The notes under the pieces were generated by a model. The model did not search any database, was not told the DNA's origin, and worked only from the letters and a program-made list of their open reading frames with translations. Shown here piece by piece: positions 1 through 9,754 of a stretch of 64,000 nt of DNA; the first letter of the stretch is position 1, and each line of letters starts with the position of its first letter. This stretch comes from Deltaproteobacteria bacterium (GTDB lineage: Bacteria; Desulfobacterota; Binatia; UTPRO1), in the NCBI GenBank assembly GCA_029262315.1, contig JAJCZP010000005.1, forward strand, positions 1 through 64,000, written 5' to 3'. Position numbers and translations under genes: made by a program.

Positions 1-2008
1 CTGCGAGGCGTCCGAGCGCACGGACAACGGCGGCGCGCTTCATGCGCTCGTCCGAGGATTCGTCAGGCTGCGCCTCCCAGCCGAGGCGCGTGAACTCCGG
101 TGTAAAGAGGCGTTCGACGAGTGCGGCGAATCCAGGACGGACGCGGTCGTCGAGCGCGTGCGTCTGCAGCCAGCTGAGGCGACCGGAGATGGCTTCCAGC
201 ACCGCCCGATCGGTCTCGTGGTGAAAGCCGTCGAGCAAGGTCATGAACGAGGCGATGTCCGCGGCACCGGCTTTGACGAGCGCCCACTGGTTGTCGATCA
301 GGTTCAGCCGTTCCTCGGGGGCGAGCCCGTCCGCGATGGCTGGTGCCAAGCGCGCGACGGCGTCCTCGTCGAGGGCGAAGCGATAGAAGCCGGCACCGCC
401 GCCATTGGGATAGATCCACGCGGCATCGGCGATCGACGCAGTGCCGGTGACATCGTCGAGGAGGATCCGCTCCTCACGCACGCCCGTGGCGCCGCCGACT
501 TTGACGAGCAGCGGGACGGGCCAGCGCTGTGGGGGCGCCTTCGCGCCGACTTCGGCATCAGCGAAGAAGCGCCGCTGCGTCAGGGCGAGATCCACGCGTC
601 CGTCGCGGAACGTGCTGGTGAATCCGACCAGCGGATGTCCGGGCTCCCGGATCCAGGCATTGGCGATCGTCGTCACGTCGCGCCCGGACGCCGCATCCAG
701 CTCACGCCAGAAGTCATCGGCCGTCGCGTTGCTCTCGGCATAGCGCTCGAGGTAGCGGTGCACGCCCGCCTGAAAGACCTCCCCGCCGAGAAACGCCTCG
801 AGCATCCGGACGACGCCCGCGCCTTTCCAGTAGGTGATGACGTCGAAGCGCTCCGCCGCTTGGCGTGCGTTGTCGACCTGGAAGGAGATCGGATGGGTCG
901 AGACCAGCGCATCGAGCGTAAAGGGCCGGGCGAGCGTCGCGACGAAGTCGCGCCACATGCCCCACTCGGGCATGAGCTCGGCCGTGCACTTCCAGCCGAC
1001 GAACGTCGCGAAGGACTCGTTCAGCCACAAGTCGTTCCACCACGCCATCGTGACGAGGTCGCCCCACCACATGTGGGTCAGCTCGTGGGCCGCGGTGTAG
1101 AAGATGTCCTTCAGCGTGTCGGTGCTGGCCTGCGTCGCATCGGCCGCAATCGCCGTCAGCCGATACGTGATCGCTCCCGGATTCTCCATCGCGCCGGCCT
1201 CGAAGTCGGCGAGCCCGATCGCATCCACCTTTCCGTACGGGTAGGCGATCCCGGTGTAGCGGGTCAGGTACTCGAGGGAGCGCGCGTGCGCATCGTTCGC
1301 GAACGCGCCTTTCGCGGCCAGACCCTGGGGCAGCCACACTTGCACGGGCACGCCATCGGCCGTCGTGATCGTGGGCGTCGATTCGAACGGCCCGACGAGG
1401 AACGCGACCAGATAGGAGGAGATGGGAGGTGTTTCCCGGAAGCGGACCTCCTTGCGCCCGTTCCCCAGTGCCCGTTCTTCCTCGATGGCGCCGTTGGCGA
1501 TGGCCGTCGCCGCTTCGGGGACGACGAGGGTCACCTGATAGCGTGCCTTGAACTCCGGTTCGTCGAAGCAGGGGAAGGCGCGGCGGGCGTCCGCGGCCTC
1601 GAACTGCGTCGCGGCGAAGCGTGCGCCGCCCTTCACCGAGCGATACAGACCGCGCAGCTTGTCGACGATCTCCCCGGTGAATTCCATCGTGAGTGAGACC
1701 TCACCGACGGTGAGCGGCGCATCGAAGACCAACGTGACGGCTTCCGCGAGCTCGTGCGTGACCATGGTGCGCGGTGCCACCTGTTGGTCACTGCCAGCCG
1801 GAGCCAGGCGGGCACTCGTGATGTCGAGATCGATCGCGTGCAGGGTGATCTGCTCGACCGGGGCTCGGACGTCGAGGGTGATCGTCACCCAGCCCCGCTG
1901 GCGCCACTGCTCGAGGTCGAGTCCGAGGTGCAGCTCGTACCGTCGGGGCATGACGTCTTTGGAGAGACGAAAGTTGACTCCGGGGTCGGTGGGCACGGCG
2001 CTTGTCAT
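1..2008 (-). CDS. M1-family zinc aminopeptidase (partial, 3' end beyond window)
   Basis: This gene is absent from the ORF track because it runs off the left edge. It reads on the minus strand from ATG at 2008 for about 669 codons without a stop. Both diagnostic M1 motifs are visible: the exopeptidase motif GAMEN (about residues 272-276) and the zinc site HELTH (308-312), followed by WWGD, with the third zinc ligand Glu in NES at about 331, which is the canonical 18-residue spacing. The product should therefore be a cytosolic metallo-aminopeptidase removing N-terminal residues from peptides. The last visible part reads as a C-terminal ERAP1_C/puromycin-sensitive-type helical domain. Family members are usually 850-880 residues, so about 200 residues lie outside. 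It is the last gene of a minus-strand run, 79 bases after the preceding gene. Confidence 0.93.
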   Translation of the reverse strand, partial: MTSAVPTDPGVNFRLSKDVMPRRYELHLGLDLEQWRQRGWVTITLDVRAPVEQITLHAIDLDITSARLAPAGSDQQVAPRTMVTHELAEAVTLVFDAPLTVGEVSLTMEFTGEIVDKLRGLYRSVKGGARFAATQFEAADARRAFPCFDEPEFKARYQVTLVVPEAATAIANGAIEEERALGNGRKEVRFRETPPISSYLVAFLVGPFESTPTITTADGVPVQVWLPQGLAAKGAFANDAHARSLEYLTRYTGIAYPYGKVDAIGLADFEAGAMENPGAITYRLTAIAADATQASTDTLKDIFYTAAHELTHMWWGDLVTMAWWNDLWLNESFATFVGWKCTAELMPEWGMWRDFVATLARPFTLDALVSTHPISFQVDNARQAAERFDVITYWKGAGVVRMLEAFLGGEVFQAGVHRYLERYAESNATADDFWRELDAASGRDVTTIANAWIREPGHPLVGFTSTFRDGRVDLALTQRRFFADAEVGAKAPPQRWPVPLLVKVGGATGVREERILLDDVTGTASIADAAWIYPNGGGAGFYRFALDEDAVARLAPAIADGLAPEERLNLIDNQWALVKAGAADIASFMTLLDGFHHETDRAVLEAISGRLSWLQTHALDDRVRPGFAALVERLFTPEFTRLGWEAQPDESSDERMKRAAVVRALGRLA

Positions 2009-2087
2009 GGCCTCGCACTGTGGCGGAGCGTGTGGGGCAGCGCAAGACGCGGAACGGTGCCGGATCGGCCGCCGCCCTCCCACAACC

Positions 2088-4241
2088 CTACGGTGGCGGG
2101 CAGCTGCCGTTGGCGAGGGTATCGTCGAAGACGTCGCAGTCATGGGCGAGGTCGTCCATGACGTTCAGCATGAGGCAGAAGCGGCACATGCCGCGCTCGT
2201 CGACGCAGCTCGCGAAACTGCCCGCGCCGATGCAGGCGCCGGGAAAGGCGGCGTCGAGGTCCACGCCGGCGCACTTGCTGGTTACGCGTCCCGCGAACTT
2301 GGTCGTCGCTTTCAGCACCTTGGCTTTTGCGTCGGCCAGGACGGCGTCGAAGCAGGGATCGAGCGTGGCTTGATTGACGATACTGTCGTCCTTCAGGCCG
2401 GCCTTCTTGCAGCTGAGAAACTCCTTCATCCGCGCTTGCACGACCTTGTCGTAGAATTTGACGACATCGGCCTGGCACCCGGCACCGGTCGGATCGCTGA
2501 GCGATGGGATGATCGCGGCATCGATGGCGGGGCCGAAGACGTCGTGCATGAGCGCCTGCTGCTCGTCGACGGCGGCCGTATTGACCGTCGCGCCGCCCGG
2601 ATAGCCGAGCGTCGGCGGGTCGCCGACGCAACGCTTCGTCTCCTGCTTGAGGGTATTGGCCGTGGCTTTCAGGACCTTCTCTTTGAGATCGCCGGTGACG
2701 CACGCGTCGGCATCGAGCACGATTCCGCGCCCAGCGTCTTTGACGCAGCGACTGTTCTCCTTGCCTTGTGTCTTGGCGACCTTGATCCCGGACTTGTTCA
2801 TGGCTTCGACGCACTTCACCTGGCGATTGTTCTGGATGATGGGCGGGTCGGGGAGGCACGCGGCGCCGCCGAGATCGGGAATCGTGATCGCCATGCCCTC
2901 ATTGGCGCCGACGACAACCGTGCCGCTCGGGAAGAAGGGGTAGACGCTCCAGGCGCCATTGAACTTCCGCTCGTTGCTGGTCGGGAGCGTGTCGAAATAG
3001 CCGAGCTCGCAGAGCGAGCCGAGCGCGACATCGGTCAGATCGACGAGCCGAAGGCCCGCCGTGTAGTGCGCCTGGTACAGGACGCTCCCGACGACATACT
3101 GGTTGTGGTCGATGACCGGGAGGCCGCCCGTATAGGTACTGCCGAACAGCGGCGCGTCGAGGTCGGAAACGTCGACGAGGTACGTCCGGGCGTTGTGCTT
3201 GTTGCCGAGCTCGTCGCTCTCGTCGTCGAGCAGGAACCAGACGTGATCGTCGGTGAGCCAGCCCTGATGCGTGTAGCCGCGCCCGGCGTAGTCGGTGCGG
3301 GAGAGTTGCACCGGCGCACCCTTGACCGTCACGTCGACGATGGTGAGCGAATCCTCGTTGGCGGCAAAGCAGATCTCGCTCCCGACGTGGGCGGCGTCGG
3401 GGCCGGCATAGGTGACGCACTGGACATCGTGGGTGTAGCCGTCGGCGTCGAAGCAGCCCGCGAGTACGGGCGCCGCTGGCGTGCTGATGTCGATCATGTA
3501 GAGCCCGCCGTCGCACTCGTTGGTGCCGACGGCGTACGCGAAGCCCGTCGCCTCGTTGATGGCGATGTTGTGGGCGTTGCCGAAGCCCGGGAAGTGGGTG
3601 GTCGGGGCCAGGGTGACGGGCGGAGCGCCGATGCCAAGGAGCCCCGACAGATCGAAGACCTGCATGCCGTGCCCACCGGCCTCGCTGACGATGAAGGCAT
3701 GGTCGGCATAGACCTTGATGTCGTGCCAGACGGAGTCGCCTCCCGTGGGCGGCAGATCGCCGAGGTAGACTGGAGCCGTCGGGTCGGTGACCTCGACGAA
3801 GGCCGTGCCGGTCGACCGGCCCATGATGGCGAACTCGCGGCCGCTGCCCCCGTGGCGCCAGCCCCAGATGTCGCTCCCGACACCGCCCCCGATGTCGTCG
3901 ATGCTGAACCAATACCCGAGGTCGACGTTCCGACACGGAAACGAGCCCGCAAAGCCCCCGGCGCAGACCGCCGCGGGTTCGGTGGGGATCGCGCCGCCAC
4001 CGCCGCCTCCACCATGCCGGCAGCCGGCGGATTCGCAGGAGGACCCGGCCGCGCCTACGGGCGAGGAGGGGAGGCCCAGTGCGAGGGCGCAGAGGCCCGC
4101 GAGCAGTGCCGTCCAGCGGAGGTGCGCGTGGCCGCGGGAGGCGTGCGGCGGGCGCCAGGGCGTCCCCGACGACTGCATCCCTTCAGGGACGCCACAGGTC
4201 GGCGTGTGGGGCTCCGGGTGTTCCACTCGTGTACTGCTCAT
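2088..4241 (-). CDS. Secreted choice-of-anchor-B-like (LVIVD-repeat) protein with C-terminal Cys/Lys-rich module
   Basis: A 717-residue protein. ATG at 4241 is preceded by a GGAGGG-type ribosome site. About 40 polar residues precede a hydrophobic export segment ending in a Gly/Ala-rich cleavage region (about residues 45-66), followed by a poly-Gly run. Residues of about 100-440 consist of repeated blade-like units of the kind seen in choice-of-anchor-B/LVIVD proteins (VFDLSG, YMIDIS, TYLVDVSD, LRLVDLTD), which suggests a secreted beta-propeller. Residues after about 470 form a separate domain with regularly spaced Cys and Lys (KCVEAMNK, SRCVKDAG, KRCVGD, CRFC). The same style of module forms most of the 13894-16440 protein. 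Function is unknown; an outer-surface or secreted binding role is likely. It is probably cotranscribed with the upstream beta-helix gene, 21 bases away. Confidence 0.8.
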   Translation of the reverse strand: MSSTRVEHPEPHTPTCGVPEGMQSSGTPWRPPHASRGHAHLRWTALLAGLCALALGLPSSPVGAAGSSCESAGCRHGGGGGGGAIPTEPAAVCAGGFAGSFPCRNVDLGYWFSIDDIGGGVGSDIWGWRHGGSGREFAIMGRSTGTAFVEVTDPTAPVYLGDLPPTGGDSVWHDIKVYADHAFIVSEAGGHGMQVFDLSGLLGIGAPPVTLAPTTHFPGFGNAHNIAINEATGFAYAVGTNECDGGLYMIDISTPAAPVLAGCFDADGYTHDVQCVTYAGPDAAHVGSEICFAANEDSLTIVDVTVKGAPVQLSRTDYAGRGYTHQGWLTDDHVWFLLDDESDELGNKHNARTYLVDVSDLDAPLFGSTYTGGLPVIDHNQYVVGSVLYQAHYTAGLRLVDLTDVALGSLCELGYFDTLPTSNERKFNGAWSVYPFFPSGTVVVGANEGMAITIPDLGGAACLPDPPIIQNNRQVKCVEAMNKSGIKVAKTQGKENSRCVKDAGRGIVLDADACVTGDLKEKVLKATANTLKQETKRCVGDPPTLGYPGGATVNTAAVDEQQALMHDVFGPAIDAAIIPSLSDPTGAGCQADVVKFYDKVVQARMKEFLSCKKAGLKDDSIVNQATLDPCFDAVLADAKAKVLKATTKFAGRVTSKCAGVDLDAAFPGACIGAGSFASCVDERGMCRFCLMLNVMDDLAHDCDVFDDTLANGSCPPP

Positions 4242-4262
4242 GACTCCGACCCTCCGCCAGCG

Positions 4263-6569
4263 CTAGTTCACGACCTTGTGTTTGTCCTTGAACTGCTCGG
4301 CCTCGTTCTTGTCGGCGGGGGTGTCGTAGGTGGTGCTCCAGCAGACCCCCGCGGAGTTCTTCAATTGCACGGTGACCGACGTGTCCTGGGCGAGGGGCAG
4401 CGGCGGCGGCGCGACGTTCGTGCCTTTGCCCTTCACCTGGACCTTGGCCTTGCCGTCGATGCCGGGCTTCAAGGTAATTTTCTTGATGCCACCGTTGGTC
4501 GTCAGGCTGTCGCTGTAGCGGAAGCCGTTCTTGTTGGCGGCGCCAGCGCCCTTCCAGCAGGGTTTCCCTTTGCAGAGGCCGCTGGCGGGGATCGATGCGT
4601 GCAGGATCAGGCTCGGGAGGCCCGCGCTCTCGTCGTACATGCACAGGTCGTAGCTGGTGCTGCCGTTCACGGGATCGCCGAAGTCGGCCACGGTGGTCGC
4701 GTCGCCCTTGCTGAACTTCCAGCTGAGCTGGTCGCGGGTATCGGGAACCCGGTCCTTGAGTTGGATGGAGCCGCGAAGCGCACTGCGGCAGCCAGCGGCC
4801 GGCTCCGCGCTGCCGGCACAGGCGCCCGCGCCATCGCATTCGTCGGTGATCGTGCAGGCGTTGGCATCGTCACAACTCGTGCCGATGGTGTCGAATTGGC
4901 AGGTTCCCGAGCAGCAATCGCCGTTCGCGGTGTTGCTGTCGTCGCAGTCTTCGCCCGCGGTGATGATGCCGTTGCCGCATCCCGTGACGGTGCAGTTGGA
5001 GTCACAGCCGTCGCCGTCGTCGACCGGTTCGCAGACGTTCGGAACGCCGACGAGGCAGCCGTCGTCGCAGGTCTCTGGCGCTTCGGTCGTGCCGTTGCCG
5101 CACGACGCGACCTCATCGGCGCCAATGTCGACCCGAGGGCCGTTCACACGTGTGCCTCCGTCGAGATCCGCTTCGTTCGGGTCGGGTACGAACGCCGGAT
5201 CGCCGCTGTTGATGGCGGGCGATCCCGGTGCCGTCACGTGGAGATCCCCGTTCCCGGCGTCCACGTACAGCGGATCGCCGAACAGCGAATTGGCATCCTC
5301 GCCGGAGCCGGCCTGATAGGCCGCGAAGCCTTGGTAGAACGTATTCTGCCAGGTGAATTCGGCTTGCGCCGCGCCGTCGGCGGTGAAGAACAGGTTGTAG
5401 TCGAGCGTGTTGTTGACGTTGCCGCCCTCGGAGTAGATGAGCAGGTTCTGATCGGTGCTGTAGAAGATGTTGTTGCGGATAGTGTTGTCTTCGGCGTACT
5501 GGATCCAGAGTTCGCCGAGCCCCTCGCCGAGCGTATCGTTGCCGAACAGCGAGTTGTTGAGAAACGCGCAGTCGCGCACGCGCCCCACGGATGCCTGGAA
5601 GCCGCCGAAGACGATGCCGACCTTCTCGTTGGCGTAGATGAGGTTGTTGCGGACGATGATGCCGCTCGTCACCGTGCCGGAGTTCTCGGCGCCGATCTCG
5701 AGGCCGAGATCGCTCTCGGTCGAGATGTTGTTCTCGATGATGATGTCCTTGCCGCCGTCGACGTAGATGCCGCCGCCGAAACCTCCACCGTAGTTGGCGT
5801 TGGCGCGGATCACCGTATTGCCCCGCACGAGGCCGTTCCGGGCCACCAGGGTGGGGTTGGGCTGAATGTCGGTCTCGCCGCCGATGAAGTCGATGCCGAT
5901 ACTATTGACGTCGCGGACGGTGTTGTTGGTCACCTGAAAGTCGGTGACGTTGCCGTTCAGTGTCAGCGCCTCGCTCTGCGCGGGTTCGCAGTCGTGGATC
6001 TCGTTGCCGTCGATGATGAGATCGGAGATCGCAGTGGCATCGGTGCCGTACACCGTAATGCCCATGGCATGACTGCCGCGCATGTCGTGAATCTCGTTGT
6101 CGCGGAGCTCGATGTGCGAGCCCGAGCCTAGAATGCGAATGCCCGAGCCGTCGTTCACGCCAAGATTGTTGCGCAGCACGAGCCCTTGCACGACGATATA
6201 GCTCTTGGTGTCGATCAGGATCATGTTGTCGCCGCCGACGCCGGTACCGTCGACGATGGGATCTTCGCCCGCGAACGCTTCGAGGGTGATCGGGCCAGTG
6301 CCGGCGTTGCCGCTGGTCGGGAAGGTCAGCTTCTCGAAGTAGGGCGTCGCCTTCTCGCGGACCTGTACGGTGTCGCCCGCGACGGCCACGTCGAGCGCGT
6401 CCTGAATCGCGGTGAAGTCACCGCCAGACTCCGCGACGACATAGACGGTGGCCTCGCTGACCTGCGGGAGGCCAATGAGGATGGCGAGGGCTACGAGGGC
6501 TATGTGGGCGAGGTGGGCGGCGCCGGGCGCACGCCGACCTCGGGAACGCTTTGGGGCTACGGCACACAT
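4263..6569 (-). CDS. Secreted right-handed parallel beta-helix protein with DUF4215-like Cys-rich repeats
   Basis: A 768-residue protein with an N-terminal signal peptide (hydrophobic stretch at about residues 20-38, ending SEA). Residues of about 45-420 show the ladder of short Asn-rich turns typical of parallel beta-helix (PbH1/NosD-like) proteins: NNTVRD, NNISTES, RNNLIYAN, LNNSLFGN, RNNIFYS. This is followed by a 'choice-of-anchor Q'-type ending (INSGDPAF, DIGADE). Then come two Cys-rich units (CGNGTTEAPETCDDG, CGNGIITAGEDCDDSN) of the DUF4215/Myxococcus type, and a C-terminal beta domain. Family knowledge suggests polysaccharide binding or cleavage, or a surface-structural role. No specific catalytic residues can be assigned. 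It lies immediately upstream of the LVIVD-repeat gene in the same orientation. Confidence 0.85.
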   Translation of the reverse strand: MCAVAPKRSRGRRAPGAAHLAHIALVALAILIGLPQVSEATVYVVAESGGDFTAIQDALDVAVAGDTVQVREKATPYFEKLTFPTSGNAGTGPITLEAFAGEDPIVDGTGVGGDNMILIDTKSYIVVQGLVLRNNLGVNDGSGIRILGSGSHIELRDNEIHDMRGSHAMGITVYGTDATAISDLIIDGNEIHDCEPAQSEALTLNGNVTDFQVTNNTVRDVNSIGIDFIGGETDIQPNPTLVARNGLVRGNTVIRANANYGGGFGGGIYVDGGKDIIIENNISTESDLGLEIGAENSGTVTSGIIVRNNLIYANEKVGIVFGGFQASVGRVRDCAFLNNSLFGNDTLGEGLGELWIQYAEDNTIRNNIFYSTDQNLLIYSEGGNVNNTLDYNLFFTADGAAQAEFTWQNTFYQGFAAYQAGSGEDANSLFGDPLYVDAGNGDLHVTAPGSPAINSGDPAFVPDPNEADLDGGTRVNGPRVDIGADEVASCGNGTTEAPETCDDGCLVGVPNVCEPVDDGDGCDSNCTVTGCGNGIITAGEDCDDSNTANGDCCSGTCQFDTIGTSCDDANACTITDECDGAGACAGSAEPAAGCRSALRGSIQLKDRVPDTRDQLSWKFSKGDATTVADFGDPVNGSTSYDLCMYDESAGLPSLILHASIPASGLCKGKPCWKGAGAANKNGFRYSDSLTTNGGIKKITLKPGIDGKAKVQVKGKGTNVAPPPLPLAQDTSVTVQLKNSAGVCWSTTYDTPADKNEAEQFKDKHKVVN

Positions 6570-6668
6570 CCGCTGAGGCTACGACAGCGCTGGCGCGGAG
6601 GGCAAGCCCGGGACGGACCCGCGTACTTTACCGGGGTTCCGGCGGTCCTTCAGTAACAGGTGCTCGTG

Positions 6669-7841
6669 CTACTCGGCAGCGATGCCGAAGTATTCCATGT
6701 AGGCGGCGAAACGATCGAGCGTCTCGGTGCGGGTCAGCCCGACGTCGTCCATCGTGTGGTGGTGCGCGCCGTGCTTCTCCCGCGGTGTGCTTTGCTGCCA
6801 AGCTTGGAGCGCGGTCTCGCCATCGGCCGAGAGCGGCTGACCGAAGTGGCTGTAGATCCGCTTCACGGCGCCCACCGGGTCCGCTCGGAAGTCGCGGAAG
6901 TGCAGATCGAAGCACTGGTCCGGGGGGAGCGAGCTCCGGACCTCGAGGGCCTTCTCGGTCGCGGCCGCCCAGATCTCGAGCTGCTCGTGGGCGATTGCCG
7001 TGCGGTCGGTCTCGCCCTCGAAGATGCCGCGGAAACCCGCGACCAGGCTGATGTACGACGACATTACCTGGCTCGGATCGCGGTGCGTCCAGACGATGCA
7101 CGCGTCCGGGTACTCGTCGAGGAGGGCGCGCATGTTTTTCATGTGGACGGGATACTTCAGCACCCAGCGTCGCTCGGGTGTCGGCGAGCCGACGAGTTGC
7201 AGGAGCTTTCGATGGCGGGTGTAGGTGTCGGCGAGGTGCTTCGCCTCGTACCACTCGTTGTAGCTCGGCGCGGTGGCGTTTACCTGGAAGTAGTCGTCGG
7301 TGAAGTTCTGCGCCAGGAAGTGCCGGCATTCCTCGGCGCCCTCGGGCATCATCAGATGGATCGCCTTCAGACTGGGATCCGTCTGGTACATGGCCTCGAT
7401 CTCGGCGGCGGCGGTCTTGAAGTCCGGGTGCGACTCCCACGTCGGGCGGGGCGGTCGAGGTTGCGGCTGGCAGCCGAGCCAGTACTCGATCACCTGGATG
7501 CCGGGATCGTGTCCGACGAGATGGTGTAGCGCGGTGCTGCCCGTCCGCACCAGTCCGGTGATGATGATCGGGCGGTGGATCGGGAGCTCCAATACCTCGG
7601 GGCGCGTCTTTAACACCTGTTCGGCGCGGGCACGCTTGGCGAGGATGTCGGCCAGCCCGTGAAACGCGATGGCGCGGCCCATCGTCGTGAACTGGGCCTC
7701 GCGGTCGTACGAGTCGAGGACGACGCGGAGCCCTTCGAGGTAGGAGGGATCGCCGAAGTCGTCCGCGCCCGCTCGCTTGGCCGCCTCCTCGTGGAGTGCG
7801 GACTCCGAGGCGACAAACGAGGCGGAGGCGTCTAGCGCCAC
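6669..7841 (-). CDS. PAPS-dependent sulfotransferase family protein
   Basis: A 390-residue protein. The 5'-phosphosulfate-binding loop is visible as GLVRTGSTALHH at about residue 95, and the 3'-phosphate-binding motif as WTHRDPSQVMSS at about residue 226. It should transfer sulfate from PAPS to a small-molecule or glycan acceptor; the acceptor is not identifiable. Length fits the Sulfotransfer_3 family found in deltaproteobacteria and mycobacteria. The start is GTG at 7841, whose first base is shared with the last base of the upstream mutase stop codon. Expression is therefore probably translationally coupled to the mutase. A pathway link between the two is inferred only from this arrangement. 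Confidence 0.88.
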   Translation of the reverse strand: MALDASASFVASESALHEEAAKRAGADDFGDPSYLEGLRVVLDSYDREAQFTTMGRAIAFHGLADILAKRARAEQVLKTRPEVLELPIHRPIIITGLVRTGSTALHHLVGHDPGIQVIEYWLGCQPQPRPPRPTWESHPDFKTAAAEIEAMYQTDPSLKAIHLMMPEGAEECRHFLAQNFTDDYFQVNATAPSYNEWYEAKHLADTYTRHRKLLQLVGSPTPERRWVLKYPVHMKNMRALLDEYPDACIVWTHRDPSQVMSSYISLVAGFRGIFEGETDRTAIAHEQLEIWAAATEKALEVRSSLPPDQCFDLHFRDFRADPVGAVKRIYSHFGQPLSADGETALQAWQQSTPREKHGAHHHTMDDVGLTRTETLDRFAAYMEYFGIAAE

Positions 7842-9754
7842 TACGCCGCGCGCTCGAGCACGGTATCGATCATCGCCTGAACGATGGCACCCACCTGGCC
7901 GTCCTTGGGCGTAAACACGTGACGGACGCCGAGGTCGAAGAGCGTTTGCCTATCAGCCTCGGGAATGATGCCGCCGATCACGAGGGGGACATCCGCCGCC
8001 CCTTGCTCATCGAGCAGGCGCTTGACCTCGGTCGCAATCCAGAGGTGCGCCCCCGAGAGACTCGAGATGCCGATGATGTCGACGTCCTCCTGGATCGCCG
8101 TCGAGGCGATCATCGCCGGTGTCTGCTTCAGGCCGGTGTAGATCACTTCCATGCCGGCTTCGCGGCAGGCGAAGGCCAGGAGCTTCACGGCATTCACGTG
8201 ACCGTCGAGGCCCGACTTGGCGAGCAGGATGCGCATGCGTCGCGGCGCGCGCGGAATCGCGAGTGGCGGCGCGTCGCGAATCTCGGAGCCGAGTGGGGCT
8301 TGAAAGCGCTGTCCGAGCGCGTCTTCGAGCGCGGCCGTCCACTCGCCGGTCGTGCCTCCGGCTTGTGCCAGTTGAATCGACGCCGGCATGACGTTTTCGC
8401 CGGCCGCGGCGGCGCGCTTCAGGGTACGGAGTGCTCGAGCGACCGCCGTCGTATCGCGATCAGCCTTCCAACTCGCGACCGCCGCGATCCGCTCGGCGAT
8501 CTTCTCAGCCGTGACCGCGTCTTCGGCGCGGGCAGAGCCGCCGCCTTCGAACGCGCCGATCTCCCCGGTGAACGCATTCACGCCGACGACGATCTTCTCC
8601 TTGCTTTCGATCTTCTGGCGCCAGCCGACGAGCGCCTGGGTGAGTCGCGTGGCGATCCAGGCGATCGAATCGGCGTAGCCGAGCCGCTCCATGTCGGCGA
8701 TGACGCCGCGCGCCTCGTCCTTGAGCTCACCCGTCACCTTCTCGATGACCTTCGAGCCTTCGAAGATATCGGGATAGTCGGCGATCCCCGACTCGTACAT
8801 CAACACCTGCTGCGTTCGGAGCGCCAGAATCTGCTCGGCAGGATCGGGGAGTCCGAGGGCCTCGCGGAATCCCGGGAGTTGCAGCGCCCCGACGCGTGCC
8901 GACGCCGAGAGCGTCACCGGCAGGGCCTGGTAGGCGATCCGGATGATGTTCACCTCGGGCTGTTGCTCGGTGAGCGTCAGCGAGCGCACCTGGCACCCGG
9001 CGCGCCACTTCGTGGTGACGCCGTAGCGCTCTTGGCACAGCTCGGTCCAGAGCTGGCTGTACGCCCGGACCTTGCTGATCTCCGGGACCAGCTCGATGCC
9101 GGAGTTGATGAAGAAGCTGATGCGCTCGACGACGCTCGCGAACTGCTCGCTCGAGAGTTGCGGCTTGATCGCCTCGAGAATCAGGATGGCGTTGCCGATC
9201 GCGTACCCGACTTCCTCTCCCGGCGAGCAGCCCGACTCCATGAAGTGGTAGCCGCAGCTGTTCATCGGGTTCCAGTTGGGCGTTTCCTTGGCCGCGAAGG
9301 TGATGAGGTCGGTGGTGAGGCGCAGTGAGACTTTCGGGTCGAAGATCGACGTGCCGCGCGCGACGAACTCTTTCAGTAGATCGTTTTGCGTCGTGCCCCG
9401 GAGCGTAGTGCGATCGACGCCACGCTTGTCGGCGACCGCCACATACAGCGCGAACAGCCAGGGGGCCGTCGCGTTGATGGTCATCGACGTATTGATGCTG
9501 CCCTGATCGATCTCTTCGAAGAGGGTGTCCATGTCCCCGAGGTGAGAAATCGACACGCCCGTGCCGCCGATCTCGCCAGCGGCCATTTCATCGTCGGCGT
9601 CGTAGCCATTCTGCGTCGGCAGGTCGAAGGCAACCGACAAGCCGCGCTGCCCCTGCGCAAGGTTCTCGCGATACCGGCGGTTCGACTGCTCCGCGTCACC
9701 GAAGCCAGCGTAAGTTCTTATAATCCAGGGTGTTCGGGCAGCTTTCTTGGCCAT
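7841..9754 (-). CDS. Coenzyme-B12-dependent acyl-CoA mutase, MeaA/ethylmalonyl-CoA mutase type
   Basis: A 637-residue single polypeptide combining the methylmalonyl-CoA-mutase-like TIM-barrel domain (about residues 1-480) and a C-terminal cobalamin-binding domain (from about 506). Signature segments include RTYAGFGDAEQSN, SVAFDLPTQNGYD, INATAPWL and GTTQNDLLKE. These are closest to the MeaA/ethylmalonyl-CoA or other short mutases that carry both domains in one chain. It should catalyse carbon-skeleton rearrangement of a branched acyl-CoA. In the B12 domain the base-off motif D-x-H-x-x-G reads DGHVNA, so Asp and His are kept but the Gly is Ala. The ATG at 9754 has GAGGAG six bases upstream. 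The sulfotransferase follows with a one-base overlap. The exact substrate is uncertain. Confidence 0.9.
   Translation of the reverse strand: MAKKAARTPWIIRTYAGFGDAEQSNRRYRENLAQGQRGLSVAFDLPTQNGYDADDEMAAGEIGGTGVSISHLGDMDTLFEEIDQGSINTSMTINATAPWLFALYVAVADKRGVDRTTLRGTTQNDLLKEFVARGTSIFDPKVSLRLTTDLITFAAKETPNWNPMNSCGYHFMESGCSPGEEVGYAIGNAILILEAIKPQLSSEQFASVVERISFFINSGIELVPEISKVRAYSQLWTELCQERYGVTTKWRAGCQVRSLTLTEQQPEVNIIRIAYQALPVTLSASARVGALQLPGFREALGLPDPAEQILALRTQQVLMYESGIADYPDIFEGSKVIEKVTGELKDEARGVIADMERLGYADSIAWIATRLTQALVGWRQKIESKEKIVVGVNAFTGEIGAFEGGGSARAEDAVTAEKIAERIAAVASWKADRDTTAVARALRTLKRAAAAGENVMPASIQLAQAGGTTGEWTAALEDALGQRFQAPLGSEIRDAPPLAIPRAPRRMRILLAKSGLDGHVNAVKLLAFACREAGMEVIYTGLKQTPAMIASTAIQEDVDIIGISSLSGAHLWIATEVKRLLDEQGAADVPLVIGGIIPEADRQTLFDLGVRHVFTPKDGQVGAIVQAMIDTVLERAA

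Noticed and set aside
158-9328. Very long plus-strand frames at 158-1696, 1548-6131 (1527 aa) and 7796-9328
   Set aside because: They are antisense shadows of the aminopeptidase, the two secreted proteins and the mutase; they are Arg/Gly/Ala/Val-rich and low in complexity with no motif.
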